Positions 8,303 through 16,544 of a stretch of 64,000 bases of DNA are shown piece after piece. The notes beneath the pieces are model-generated. The model was not told where the DNA came from. It was given only the letters and a program-made list of their open reading frames with translations, and did no database searches. The stretch is from Rhizobium etli_C (lineage in GTDB: Bacteria > Pseudomonadota > Alphaproteobacteria > Rhizobiales > Rhizobiaceae), in the NCBI RefSeq assembly GCF_014198605.1, contig NZ_JACIHU010000008.1; one strand, 5' to 3'. The position numbers and the translations under genes are program-made. The number at the start of each line of letters is the position of its first letter. Positions within the stretch are counted from its first letter, which is position 1.

Positions 8303-9142
8303 TCACCCGGCGAGCTTGACGATGCCGTAGGGGTTGAACTTGAACTCGTCCACTTCATAGGTGGAATCGAGGGAGAGCCTGGCCCCGCGCGCCTTGAGCG
8401 TCGGATCGAGCCCCTGCTCGGCAATCTCGTCGGCAACCGCATCCATAATGGCAACGACCTTCCTTTCACTGCCGGCGGTCTCCGCGACGTAAACTTCCGG
8501 CAACCCGACGAGATGGAAGCCGACGCTTTCCAGATATCCCCGCGCCGAGAGCGGCCGCTTGGCGAAAGCGAGCCGGCCGATGCGCTGCTGGGCGAGCGGA
8601 TCTGCCGCTTTCACCACCTCCGCACCTTGGCCGATCAGCGCTCTCCATCGATCGAGGCCATGGGCGATGCCGGCGCTTTCGCCTTTGACGGCCACCGCTC
8701 CCGCCGCGATCAGTCGCTCGACGAGGCGCAGCGCCGTCATCGACACCTTTACCGTCTCCGCCTGCGCCATGCTCGGCCCGAGCACATAGAGGACGGACTG
8801 ATGATCGGCGACGGCTTTCTCATCCGCCTCGTTCCACACATCGGCATCGACCCGATCCCAGCAGACATCGAACGATCGGCTCATGCGATCATCCGGCTCT
8901 GCCTGCGAATATTCCTCGTCGACGCTGAATCCATCGGCGAAGTCCCGAATCGCTTGGGCTGCGGCCTCGGACAAGCGGCTGAGGTCGCGATCCTTCCCGA
9001 GGAAACACAGAACATGCCGGGGCGTCACCGAGGACGCCTCCTCCCGGATCGCCGATTCCGGGCTCGCTTCGCCGGCGAAAGCCGGTTTCCAGCCGATCAT
9101 GGCCCAGAGGGACCCCAAGAGCGAGCGACGCAGGATATGCAA
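8303..9142 (-). CDS. Hypothetical exported protein
   Basis: A 279-residue protein I cannot assign to a function. The likely start is TTG at 9142 with GGAGG eight bases upstream. The N-terminus (RRSLLGSLWAMIGWKPAFA) looks like a signal peptide with an AFA cleavage site near residue 23. The mature part is mixed alpha/beta (VLCFLGKDRDLSRL, SVLYVLGPSMAQAETVKVSMTA, FHLVGLPEVYVAETAG), without membrane helices or an obvious catalytic motif. A perfect 14-bp inverted repeat lies 19-55 bases upstream of the start and is a good candidate operator for this gene. Confidence 0.6.
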   Translation of the reverse strand: MHILRRSLLGSLWAMIGWKPAFAGEASPESAIREEASSVTPRHVLCFLGKDRDLSRLSEAAAQAIRDFADGFSVDEEYSQAEPDDRMSRSFDVCWDRVDADVWNEADEKAVADHQSVLYVLGPSMAQAETVKVSMTALRLVERLIAAGAVAVKGESAGIAHGLDRWRALIGQGAEVVKAADPLAQQRIGRLAFAKRPLSARGYLESVGFHLVGLPEVYVAETAGSERKVVAIMDAVADEIAEQGLDPTLKARGARLSLDSTYEVDEFKFNPYGIVKLAG

Positions 9143-9160
9143 GATCGATGCCTCCGTTCG

Positions 9161-9197
9161 GTCATATGTTTACAGCCTCCGCTTGTAAACATATGAC
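9161..9197. promoter_or_regulatory. Perfect 14-bp inverted repeat, probable operator
   Basis: GTCATATGTTTACA (9161-9174) and TGTAAACATATGAC (9184-9197) are exact reverse complements separated by 9 bases. There is no T tract, and the AT-rich arms are unlike a terminator. It sits just upstream of the exported-protein gene (start 9142) and after the end of the proline-racemase-like gene (stop at 9252). That position fits a repressor site for the former. Confidence 0.6.
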
Positions 9198-9251
9198 GTC
9201 CGAAACGAAAGCGGGATCGTCGCCGCAGCCGATGCGTCGCGCGCCTTTTCT

Positions 9252-10304
9252 TCAGGCCCAGATGTCGCCTAGGGTGAAACCTTCGGTGAAGGGATCGTCA
9301 TTGTCGAGGACGAGGGTATTCAGGCCCGAGATCCAGCTGGTGCCGGTCAGCGTCGGAACAACGGCGGATTTGTCGCCGATCCTGGCCTCCTCGACCAGCC
9401 TGCCGGTATAGATATTGCCGAGAATCCCTTGATGCCGGAAGTCCTGATGGAGCGGCAATTCGCCCTTCGCATGCAGAACGGCCATCTTGGCACAAGTGCC
9501 GGTGCCGCAGGGGCAGCGATCGAGCGCACCCGTCCAGGTGGCGGGATCGTCCCAGGAAAGATCACCTGTCGCCATCGTCACCGTGTTCTTCCAATCGGCG
9601 TTCGGATCGTCCGTCGGCCCCGACAGCTGCGAGATCGTAATGCCGACGCCGGGGTAATGCGGATGGGCAACCGGCAATTGTTCGATGGCCGCCTGCCGGA
9701 TCATCGCCGAAACGCGCGCGATCTCCCGCCCATGTGCCGGGATCAGCTCAAGGCCTTTGAACTGCCTGACATCGGCGATGACATAGAACATGCCGCCCCA
9801 GCCGACATCGACGGTGACCTTTCCGAGATGCGGCACATCGATGACGGCATCGAGATGGGCGGCAAATGCCGGGACGTTCTTGAAGGTCACGTTCTTGACC
9901 TTGCCGTTGCTGCATTCGGCCTTAACACGGATCAGGCCGGCGGGCGCCTCGAGCACCAGCTCGGTGACGGGCTCCTTCATCGGCAGCATGCCCATTTCCA
10001 AAAGCACCGTGACCACCGAAATGGTATTGCCGCCGGACATCATCGGATATTCGACCTGCTCCAGGATGATGTAGCCGGCATCAGCTTCCGGGTGAGAGGG
10101 CGGCACGATGATGTTGCAGCAATGGGCGGGATAGCCGCGCGGCTCGCGTAGCATCAGCTTGCGCAGCTGGTCATCGTTGCTCTCCAGCCATTTCATCTTC
10201 TCATAGACGGAATTGCCGGGAATATGCGGAATGCCGCCCGTGACCACCCGCATCGGCGTGCCCGCGTGGGTATCGACTGCGTGGATCGTCCTTTTGAAAC
10301 CCAT
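9252..10304 (-). CDS. Proline racemase family enzyme (hydroxyproline epimerase or trans-3-hydroxyproline dehydratase)
   Basis: A 350-residue member of the proline racemase superfamily, which abstracts the alpha proton of proline or hydroxyprolines. The first catalytic position is Ser instead of Cys (PMMSGGNTISVV, about residue 90). The second is Cys (DRCPCGTGTCAKM, about residue 255). From published work on the family, Cys/Cys enzymes are racemases or epimerases, while Ser/Cys enzymes include both 4-hydroxyproline 2-epimerases and trans-3-hydroxy-L-proline dehydratases, so the activity remains open. The ATG has a strong GGAGGAG site. A FadR-type operator lies upstream at 10381-10396, shared with the divergent Ldh2-type reductase. 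That pairing favours trans-3-hydroxyproline dehydration followed by reduction of pyrroline-2-carboxylate. Confidence 0.85.
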   Translation of the reverse strand: MGFKRTIHAVDTHAGTPMRVVTGGIPHIPGNSVYEKMKWLESNDDQLRKLMLREPRGYPAHCCNIIVPPSHPEADAGYIILEQVEYPMMSGGNTISVVTVLLEMGMLPMKEPVTELVLEAPAGLIRVKAECSNGKVKNVTFKNVPAFAAHLDAVIDVPHLGKVTVDVGWGGMFYVIADVRQFKGLELIPAHGREIARVSAMIRQAAIEQLPVAHPHYPGVGITISQLSGPTDDPNADWKNTVTMATGDLSWDDPATWTGALDRCPCGTGTCAKMAVLHAKGELPLHQDFRHQGILGNIYTGRLVEEARIGDKSAVVPTLTGTSWISGLNTLVLDNDDPFTEGFTLGDIWA

Positions 10305-10380
10305 AATTTCTCCTCCATCGTGTCGTTGCGAAATTGCCGTTTCATTAGACCCGGCGCCTGCAGGTCGGCCTTGCCTTGTA

Positions 10381-10396
10381 ATATCGTATACGATAT
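10381..10396. promoter_or_regulatory. GntR/FadR-type operator palindrome
   Basis: ATATCGTATACGATAT is a perfect 16-base palindrome containing TCGTATACGA, which fits the FadR-subfamily pattern (T-N-GT-N2-AC-N-A). It lies between the divergent proline-racemase-like gene and the Ldh2-type reductase gene. A near copy, TCGTAGACGA, is in front of the GntR gene itself. Confidence 0.72.
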
Positions 10397-10592
10397 CTTT
10401 TATCCGAAGTCATGGAGCTGTCAACCATCAAAGCCAAACTTGTTGACACCAATGTACATTTTTCCTTTCGGCGTCTCGGCGCTGTTGCTAAGGAATTCCA
10501 GCGGCCGGAACATCGACCGGCCGAGAAATCGAGCCGCGCCAGATGTCTTCAAAGCATCAGCGGTCAAGGAAACACAGGAAGGGAGATTTCAG

Positions 10593-11594
10593 ATGTCGGA
10601 TGAGGTTTTACTCGATCAGGCTGAAGCCGAGACCTTGGCAATACGGGCCTGTCGGGCTGCCGGGGCAGCGCAATCCACCGCCCGCTCCCTGGTGGACGCC
10701 ACCCTGTCCGCCGCGCTCTTTGGACCTGCCACCCTCGGATTTCCGCACATGGTGGATTATCTCGACAGTTTTCGCGAGGGCCGCATCAACTGCGACCCAA
10801 CCCCCAGCTGCGAGCGCCCATTTCCCGCCTTCTTCGTCGCCGACGCCGATCGCGGCATCGCGCAGCTCGGCTTCGATCTGGCGTTCGACGATCTGGCCGA
10901 AGCGGCGCGCACTTTCGGGGTCGCCGTCTTCACGCAGACGAACAGCTACACCGCAGGAGAGCTGGGCTATTATGTTCGCCGGCTTGCCGGCGAAGGGCTT
11001 GCCGGCATCGCCGCGACCAATGCAAATGCCATGGTGGTCGCCAAAGCGGGCGGTCCCGCCGTCTACAGCACGAACCCGATGGCCTTCGGCTTTCCGCTCG
11101 GAGAAGGCTCGCTGCCGCTGATCATCGACCAGGCGTCGAGCGCAACAGCCTATGTCAACATCGTCGCAGCCGCAGCCGAGGGGCGCAGCATTCCGGAGGG
11201 ATGGGCGGTGGACGAAACGGGCATGGACACACAGGATGCCGCAAGAGCACTGGCCGGAGCCCTCCTTCCCTTCGGCGGGCGCAAGGGCGCCAATGTGGCG
11301 CTGATGGTGGAAATGCTGTCGGCCGGACTGTCCGGAGGCCCCTGGTCGCTGGACACGCCATCTTTCAGATCGGGAAGCGCCAGCCCGGCGGTGGGATTGA
11401 CCATCATCGCAATGATGCCCGGACGCCCCGACGATGGCCTCGTCGAGCGCGCGCATCGCCAGGCAGCCCGGCTCCAGCAACACGGCGTGTTCATACCAGG
11501 CGTCGATGGGATCGAATATCCAAAATCGCCGTCTCAGAGCCTGAAAGTGCCGCGCGCGGTCTTCGAGACCATCAAGCAGATCGCAGACGCCTGA
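10593..11594 (+). CDS. Malate/L-lactate dehydrogenase (Ldh2) family oxidoreductase, probable pyrroline-2-carboxylate reductase
   Basis: A 333-residue NAD(P)-dependent enzyme of the Ldh2/YlbC family. Recognisable parts are GPATLGFPHMVDYLDSFREGRI near residues 42-63, GYYVRRLAGEGLAGIAATNANA around 128-149, and STNPMAFGFPLGEG. The start is the ATG at 10593, with GGGAG upstream; the frame is open further upstream, but that sequence has no conserved look. In other bacteria close relatives beside hydroxyproline epimerase/dehydratase genes reduce delta1-pyrroline-2-carboxylate to L-proline (HypS-like). That role fits here. The gene is divergent from the proline racemase homolog at 9.3-10.3 kb and probably controlled by the GntR regulator. 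Confidence 0.8.
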   Translation: MSDEVLLDQAEAETLAIRACRAAGAAQSTARSLVDATLSAALFGPATLGFPHMVDYLDSFREGRINCDPTPSCERPFPAFFVADADRGIAQLGFDLAFDDLAEAARTFGVAVFTQTNSYTAGELGYYVRRLAGEGLAGIAATNANAMVVAKAGGPAVYSTNPMAFGFPLGEGSLPLIIDQASSATAYVNIVAAAAEGRSIPEGWAVDETGMDTQDAARALAGALLPFGGRKGANVALMVEMLSAGLSGGPWSLDTPSFRSGSASPAVGLTIIAMMPGRPDDGLVERAHRQAARLQQHGVFIPGVDGIEYPKSPSQSLKVPRAVFETIKQIADA

Positions 11595-11622
11595 CGGACC
11601 GGCATTGATTTCAGAGTGCCGC

Positions 11623-12300
11623 TCAGCCTGGCTTTTTTGCCGGAAGATGTTCGAGGAGGGATTGGCAGGCGCTCATGATGTGAGCATAGACGAGACCGGC
11701 GGCCTTTTCTTCGTCACGCGCCCGGCACGCTTCGATGATCTGCCGATGTTCGCGGTCCGCCGTCTGCTTGCCGTGCGACAGCGTCAATTGCACCCGGAGA
11801 TAGCGTTCCAGACGGTCGTTGACGGAACGGATCGTGTTGACCAGGAAAGGTCGTTGCGCATCCTCGTAAAGACAGCTGTGAAACCGCCAGTTCAATTCCG
11901 ACCAGCGCGCCACATCCGTTTCCTTGGAGAAGGCGTCGCAATAGGCGAGCGCCTTTTCGAACGTTTCCTCCGTCATATGGGGAATCGAAAGCCTGATCGC
12001 ATTGGATTCCAGGATCGCTCGAACCTCGAAGATCTGAGCGATCTCAGGCTCGGAGACGCTGGTGACGATGGCGCCCTTGTTCCGGTGGAATTCCACAAGG
12101 CCTTCCGCCTCCAGCCGCTTGAGCGCTTCCCGCACGGGGATCTTGCTGACATTGAACAGGCGGGCGACATCGTCCTGACGGATCGGCTCGCCTTCATCCA
12201 GCGAGCCGTCCGCGATGGAATCGCGGATGAACTTCAGGATCACATCCGAGGCGGTGGGGGCCTTCCCGAGATTTGTCACCTGAGCGGTGTTGAAAGGCAT
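11623..12300 (-). CDS. GntR/FadR-type transcriptional regulator (FCD domain)
   Basis: A 225-residue regulator. The N-terminal winged helix covers about residues 15-80 (DVILKFIRDSIADGSLDEGEPIRQDDVARLFNVSKIPVREALKRLEAEGLV), with the classic SKIPVREAL recognition helix. The C-terminal FCD ligand-binding domain covers about 90-215, with metal-binding His residues in RFHSCLY and DREHRQII. It probably senses a hydroxyproline-related metabolite. A FadR-type half-palindrome (12345-12358) sits just upstream of its own start, and a perfect version lies between the divergent genes at about 10.4 kb, so it likely autoregulates and controls both. Confidence 0.88.
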   Translation of the reverse strand: MPFNTAQVTNLGKAPTASDVILKFIRDSIADGSLDEGEPIRQDDVARLFNVSKIPVREALKRLEAEGLVEFHRNKGAIVTSVSEPEIAQIFEVRAILESNAIRLSIPHMTEETFEKALAYCDAFSKETDVARWSELNWRFHSCLYEDAQRPFLVNTIRSVNDRLERYLRVQLTLSHGKQTADREHRQIIEACRARDEEKAAGLVYAHIMSACQSLLEHLPAKKPG

Positions 12301-12344
12301 TCCCCGAGCTCCTCGTTTCGTACCCGACGCATATCCCCATTGGG

Positions 12345-12358
12345 ATATCGTAGACGAT
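12345..12358. promoter_or_regulatory. GntR/FadR-type operator upstream of the regulator
   Basis: ATATCGTAGACGAT at 12345-12358 matches the perfect palindrome at 10381-10396 at all but one base over the shared 14. It lies between the GntR gene (start 12300) and the stop of the upstream SDR gene (12386), fitting autoregulation. Confidence 0.65.
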
Positions 12359-12385
12359 CCCTTTGCTCAAGGTCGATCGGCGCTT

Positions 12386-13141
12386 TCAAGCCACGGCTTG
12401 CGCCCCGGTGATTTCCACCAGCGAGCCGCACATGAAGGCCGCCTCGTCCGATGCGAGGAAGGCAACGAGGGCCGCCACCTCCTCCGGCCTGCCGATACGA
12501 CCATAGGGAACGAGCTTGTCGAGATCGGCGATCGTGCGGCCGGAGCGGGTGACGCCCGCTTCCAGCATCGGCGTGTGGATTTCGCCGGGGCAGACCGCAT
12601 TGACGCGAACCTTGTCGGGCGCATAGTCGCGGGCAAGGTTCTGGGTGAAGGCGGCGACGGCCGCTTTCGTCGTATTGTAGGCGATGTGGTTCGGCGCGGG
12701 ATAGAGCCCCCACTGAGAGGCAGTGTTGACGATCGCGCCGCCGCCGCCGGCGATCATATGCGGCAGCGCCGCCCGGCAGAGATGAAACATCGAATCCAGG
12801 TTGACGGCGAAACTCGTGCTCCAATCCTCGTCCGACAGCGACAGCAGATTTCCGCGCCGGTTGATGCCGGCATTGTTGACCAGCACGTCGAGCCGTCCCT
12901 TGATCGCAAAGGCTTTCTCGATGAGGTCGACGCAGTCGGGCTTGCGCGAGATATCGGCCGCGATCGCAATTGCAGATCCGCCGACGGCCTCTATGCCGGC
13001 GGCGACGTCACCCGCCGCCTCGGCGTTCGCGTCCGTCACCACCACCAAGGCGCCCTCATCGGCCAGCCGCTTGCAGATGGCCGATCCGATGCCGCCTGCG
13101 CCGCCCGTCACGACGGCGACCTTGCCCAAAAATCTCTTCAT
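12386..13141 (-). CDS. Short-chain dehydrogenase/reductase (first)
   Basis: A 251-residue classical SDR. The NAD(P) motif is TGGAGGIGSA (about residues 12-21). The NNAG motif is present (VLVNNAGINRRG), with catalytic Ser in NTASQWG, Tyr and Lys in YNTTKAA, and the PG motif (NAVCPGEIHTPM). The start is the ATG at 13141 (MKRFLGKVAVV); the open frame upstream is not coding. It sits in the hydroxyproline island between the GntR gene and a second SDR. Its substrate is unknown; oxidation of a hydroxy intermediate is likely but inferred. Confidence 0.85.
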   Translation of the reverse strand: MKRFLGKVAVVTGGAGGIGSAICKRLADEGALVVVTDANAEAAGDVAAGIEAVGGSAIAIAADISRKPDCVDLIEKAFAIKGRLDVLVNNAGINRRGNLLSLSDEDWSTSFAVNLDSMFHLCRAALPHMIAGGGGAIVNTASQWGLYPAPNHIAYNTTKAAVAAFTQNLARDYAPDKVRVNAVCPGEIHTPMLEAGVTRSGRTIADLDKLVPYGRIGRPEEVAALVAFLASDEAAFMCGSLVEITGAQAVA

Positions 13142-13214
13142 AACGAACCTCTTCCCTTTGTCCTCACGCGCGATTGCGGATGCAATATCGCTGCCGGCTG
13201 CCGCTGGAATTCCT

Positions 13215-13979
13215 CTACCTGATATAGCTGCCGCCATTGACGTCGAATGTCGCGCCGTTGACCGATGCCTGCGACGGGCGAAGCAGGAAGGCCACCAGTT
13301 CGCCGATCTCGGCCGGCTCGGCCATCTCACCGATCGGGATATCGCCGACGGCAGCATCCTTGCCGTGCCTTGCCACAAAATCCTCGGCCATATCGGTTCG
13401 CACCCATCCCGGCGCGACGGAGACGGCGACAACACCGTCGCGGCCGAAGCTCCTCGCGATCGACTTTGTCAGATTGACCAGCGCCGCCTTCGTCGCCCCA
13501 TAAGGCATGGCGTCGGCCGCGTAGCCGCGCTGACCGGCGCGGCTGGCCATATTGACGATCCGTCCGCCGCCAAGTTGTTTGAAATGCACGAGCGCCTCTT
13601 TGCAGAGATCCGCCGCAGCAAAGAAGTTCACCTGAAACTCCTTCTGCCAGGCCGCTTGCCAATCGGCCGGATCCGCATCAATCGAAATCTCGTTGCGGAC
13701 CCCGGCATTGTTGACGACGGCATGGATCCGCCCCGCCGCCGAAAGCGCGTCGCGCCAAAGCCCAAAGGCGCCGTCCGGACTGGACAAATCCGCCTGAACG
13801 ATCACGCCGTTTCCGCCGAGTTTGCCGAGCAGGGCTTCCGCACGCTGCCTGTCGCGGCCGTAGTGGATGACCGGCCGCGCGCCTTCCGCCGAAAGGCGCT
13901 CGACGATGGCTGCGCCGATTCCGCCGGAGGCCCCGGTGACGAGGACAGTCTGGCCGGCCAGAGGTTGAAGGTGAGACAT
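13215..13979 (-). CDS. Short-chain dehydrogenase/reductase (second)
   Basis: A 254-residue classical SDR with TGASGGIGAA (about residues 16-25), VVNNAGVRNE, the catalytic Ser in NMASRAGQ, YGATKAA and the VAPGWVRTDMAE segment. It is only distantly similar to the neighbouring SDR, so the pair is not a recent duplication. It starts 10 bases after the second proline-racemase-family gene and is probably part of the same long operon. Its substrate is not known. Confidence 0.85.
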   Translation of the reverse strand: MSHLQPLAGQTVLVTGASGGIGAAIVERLSAEGARPVIHYGRDRQRAEALLGKLGGNGVIVQADLSSPDGAFGLWRDALSAAGRIHAVVNNAGVRNEISIDADPADWQAAWQKEFQVNFFAAADLCKEALVHFKQLGGGRIVNMASRAGQRGYAADAMPYGATKAALVNLTKSIARSFGRDGVVAVSVAPGWVRTDMAEDFVARHGKDAAVGDIPIGEMAEPAEIGELVAFLLRPSQASVNGATFDVNGGSYIR

Positions 13980-13988
13980 TGCAGGCTC

Positions 13989-15023
13989 CTATCCGAGCAG
14001 GCCGACCTGCGGCCCCCATGTGTCAGAGAGCGCAAAGCCGGCGGCGAATGGATCGTCGTCGGACCTGCGCAGCTGCTCGCGACCATAGACATAGGCCCGG
14101 CCGGTTATTCTCGGCAACACGGCGCGGCGGCCGCCCACCTCGGTTTCGCCGATCGCCTCCGCCAGGAACTCGCCGCCGATGATCGACCGCGACGTCCTCG
14201 AGTCTCCGACGGCGACCTCGCCGCGAGCATAAAGGGTCGCCAGATTGGCCGAGCTGCCGGTGCCGCAGGGCGAGCGGTCGACGCGGCCGGGCTGCAGCGT
14301 CGTACAGGTCCTGACCGTCCCGTCAGCTTCGCGGCCGCGGAACATCACATAGGCGATCTCGTTGACGCCGGTTAAAACGGGATGGGCGACCGAGATCTGC
14401 CCGGCAAGAAGCGACTTGAGCTCGATGCCGGCCTCCGCCAGCAGCCGGGCATTGGCCGGCGCGATATCGAGGCCGAGCTGGTCGACATCGACCAGCGCAT
14501 AATAGACGCCACCGAAGGCGACATCGACCTTGAGCCGCCCCCATTTCGGCGTCTCCACCTCCCTATCCAGCGCTTCGGCAAAACTCGGCACATTGTCGAG
14601 GCTGACCGACAGGCAGCGGCCGTCGCGACAGGCAGCGCGCGCGACGATCAGGCCGGCGGGCGTATCGAGCCGGACGACCGTCTCCGGCTCCGACATCGGC
14701 ACCCGGCCGCTTTCGAGAAGGGCGGTGACCACGCAGATGCAGTTGCTGCCGGACATCGGGTGAGCGCGATCGGCCTGCAGCACGATGAAGCCGGCGTCGG
14801 CATCGGCGCGGGTCGGTGCGACCAGCAGGTTCACCGACATGGCGACATTGGCGCGCGGTTCGAAGGTGACGAAGCGGCGCAGGCTGTCGTCGACCGTATT
14901 GATGTGGTTCATCTTGTCGAGCATGGTCGCGCCCGGTATCTCGGGCGCTCCCGCCATGATGACCTTGCCGATCTCGCCTTGGCAGTGGACCTGCAGCAGG
15001 TCGAGGCTGCGGTCCCAGTTCAT
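13989..15023 (-). CDS. Proline racemase family enzyme (second paralog)
   Basis: A 344-residue proline racemase homolog. The first catalytic position is Ser (PMSGSNCICVV, about residue 84) and the second is Cys (DRSPCGTGSSANLATLY, about 245). It differs clearly from the paralog at 9.3-10.3 kb (MSGGNT and CPCGTGTCAKM), so the two probably have different substrates or products. It lies directly downstream of the aldehyde dehydrogenase with a 4-base overlap, inside the main catabolic operon. This is the position expected for the hydroxyproline 2-epimerase or for a dehydratase of another hydroxyproline isomer. Confidence 0.85.
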   Translation of the reverse strand: MNWDRSLDLLQVHCQGEIGKVIMAGAPEIPGATMLDKMNHINTVDDSLRRFVTFEPRANVAMSVNLLVAPTRADADAGFIVLQADRAHPMSGSNCICVVTALLESGRVPMSEPETVVRLDTPAGLIVARAACRDGRCLSVSLDNVPSFAEALDREVETPKWGRLKVDVAFGGVYYALVDVDQLGLDIAPANARLLAEAGIELKSLLAGQISVAHPVLTGVNEIAYVMFRGREADGTVRTCTTLQPGRVDRSPCGTGSSANLATLYARGEVAVGDSRTSRSIIGGEFLAEAIGETEVGGRRAVLPRITGRAYVYGREQLRRSDDDPFAAGFALSDTWGPQVGLLG

Positions 15024-16510
15024 TCGGCCGCCTCCGGCTTGATGTACCAGCCCCAGGGATCGTCGCTGGCGAAGCGGGTGATCTGCTTGGTCTCGAGATA
15101 GTTGTCGAGGCCCCAGCGGCCGAGCTCGCGGCCGATGCCGGATTCCTTGTAGCCGCCCCAGGGCGCTTCGGTGAAGGTCGGCTGCGAGCAGTTGATCCAG
15201 ACGATGCCGGCGCGGAAGGCGGCCGCGACGCGCTTGGCCCGGATGTCGTCTTTCGACATGACGGCGGCGGCGAGGCCGAAGCGGGACTCATTGGCGAGTT
15301 CGATCGCCTCTTCTTCGGTCTTGAACGGCCGGATGCAGACGACAGGTCCAAAGATCTCCTCAACCCAGGCGGCGCTGTCGAGCGGAACATCAGTCAGAAC
15401 GGTCGGCTGGAGATAATAGCCCTTGTCGAATCCTTCCGGGCGGGCGCCGCCGCAGGCGACCGTCGCACCCGCCTGCCGCGCCGCCTCGATCGCCGCGACG
15501 ACCTGCTCGTGCTGGCGCTTGGAAACCAGCGGCCCCAGCAGAACGCCCTCGTCCAGGCCGTTGCCGATCTTGATCTTCTTCGTTTCCTCGATCAGCCGCG
15601 CGAGCAGCCGCTCGTAGATGGCGTCCTGCACGAGGACCCGCGATGTCGCGGAGCACACCTGGCCCTGGTTCCAGAAGATGCCGAACATGATCCATTCGAC
15701 GGCCTCGTCGGTATCGGCGTCTTCGAAGACGACGAAGGGCGACTTGCCGCCGAGCTCGAGGCTGACTCGTTTGATGTCGCGGGCGGCTGCCGCCATGATC
15801 TTCGAGCCGACCGGCCCCGAGCCGGTAAAGGCGAGCTTATCGACTTGCTTATGATCGATGATCGCCTGGCCGGCGACCGAACCGGCTCCGGTCAGAATAT
15901 TGAGCACGCCGGGCGGCAGCCCGGCTTCGTCGGCAACCGCTGCCAGTTCAAGCGCCGTCAGCGACGTCAGTTCGGCGGGCTTCAGCACCACCGTGCAGCC
16001 GGCGGCCAGCGCCGGGGCGACTTTCCAGGCCGCCATCAGCAGCGGATAGTTCCAGGGGATGATCGCGCCGGCGACACCGAGCGGCTCGCGCACCGCCTTG
16101 GAGGTAAAGCGCTGATCGGGAAGCGCGATCGTCTCCTCGGGATTGTTGTCGAGCTGTTCGGCAAGCCCCGCATAGAAATCGAAGCAGCCGGCGGCGTCGG
16201 CGACGTCCCAATCGGCCTCGGGGAACGGCTTGCCGTTGTCGAGGACTTCGAGGCGGGCGATCTCGGCCTGGCGGGCGCGGATGCCATCGGCGATGGCCCG
16301 GAGATATCGGGCGCGCTGGGCGCCCGTCAACTTGGGCCAGCCGTCCTTGTCGAAGGCGCGGCGCGCCGCCTTGACCGCCAGATCGACATCCTCGGCGGTT
16401 GCCGCGCCGATCGTCTGGATCACCTCTTCCGTTGCCGGGTTGGTCACCGTGCAGGTGCCGCCCTTCACCGGCTTCACCCACTGTCCATCAATGTAGAGTT
16501 CGCTTCGCAT
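15020..16510 (-). CDS. Aldehyde dehydrogenase, probable alpha-ketoglutarate semialdehyde dehydrogenase
   Basis: A 496-residue NAD(P)-dependent aldehyde dehydrogenase. Conserved parts are PWNYPLLMAAWKVAPALAAG, the Glu general base in LELGGKSP, the catalytic Cys in NQGQVCSATSR and EIFGPVVCIRPF. The ATG at 16510 is preceded by GGGAG; an in-frame GTG two codons earlier is less likely. In the hydroxyproline pathway this step oxidises alpha-ketoglutarate semialdehyde to alpha-ketoglutarate, and the neighbouring deaminase and oxidase genes supply the preceding steps. By sequence alone it resembles betaine-aldehyde and related dehydrogenases, so the substrate is inferred from context. Confidence 0.85.
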   Translation of the reverse strand: MRSELYIDGQWVKPVKGGTCTVTNPATEEVIQTIGAATAEDVDLAVKAARRAFDKDGWPKLTGAQRARYLRAIADGIRARQAEIARLEVLDNGKPFPEADWDVADAAGCFDFYAGLAEQLDNNPEETIALPDQRFTSKAVREPLGVAGAIIPWNYPLLMAAWKVAPALAAGCTVVLKPAELTSLTALELAAVADEAGLPPGVLNILTGAGSVAGQAIIDHKQVDKLAFTGSGPVGSKIMAAAARDIKRVSLELGGKSPFVVFEDADTDEAVEWIMFGIFWNQGQVCSATSRVLVQDAIYERLLARLIEETKKIKIGNGLDEGVLLGPLVSKRQHEQVVAAIEAARQAGATVACGGARPEGFDKGYYLQPTVLTDVPLDSAAWVEEIFGPVVCIRPFKTEEEAIELANESRFGLAAAVMSKDDIRAKRVAAAFRAGIVWINCSQPTFTEAPWGGYKESGIGRELGRWGLDNYLETKQITRFASDDPWGWYIKPEAAE

Positions 16511-16544
16511 GTTCACTCCCTTTTGCCTTGCGTCAGCGCCGTGC

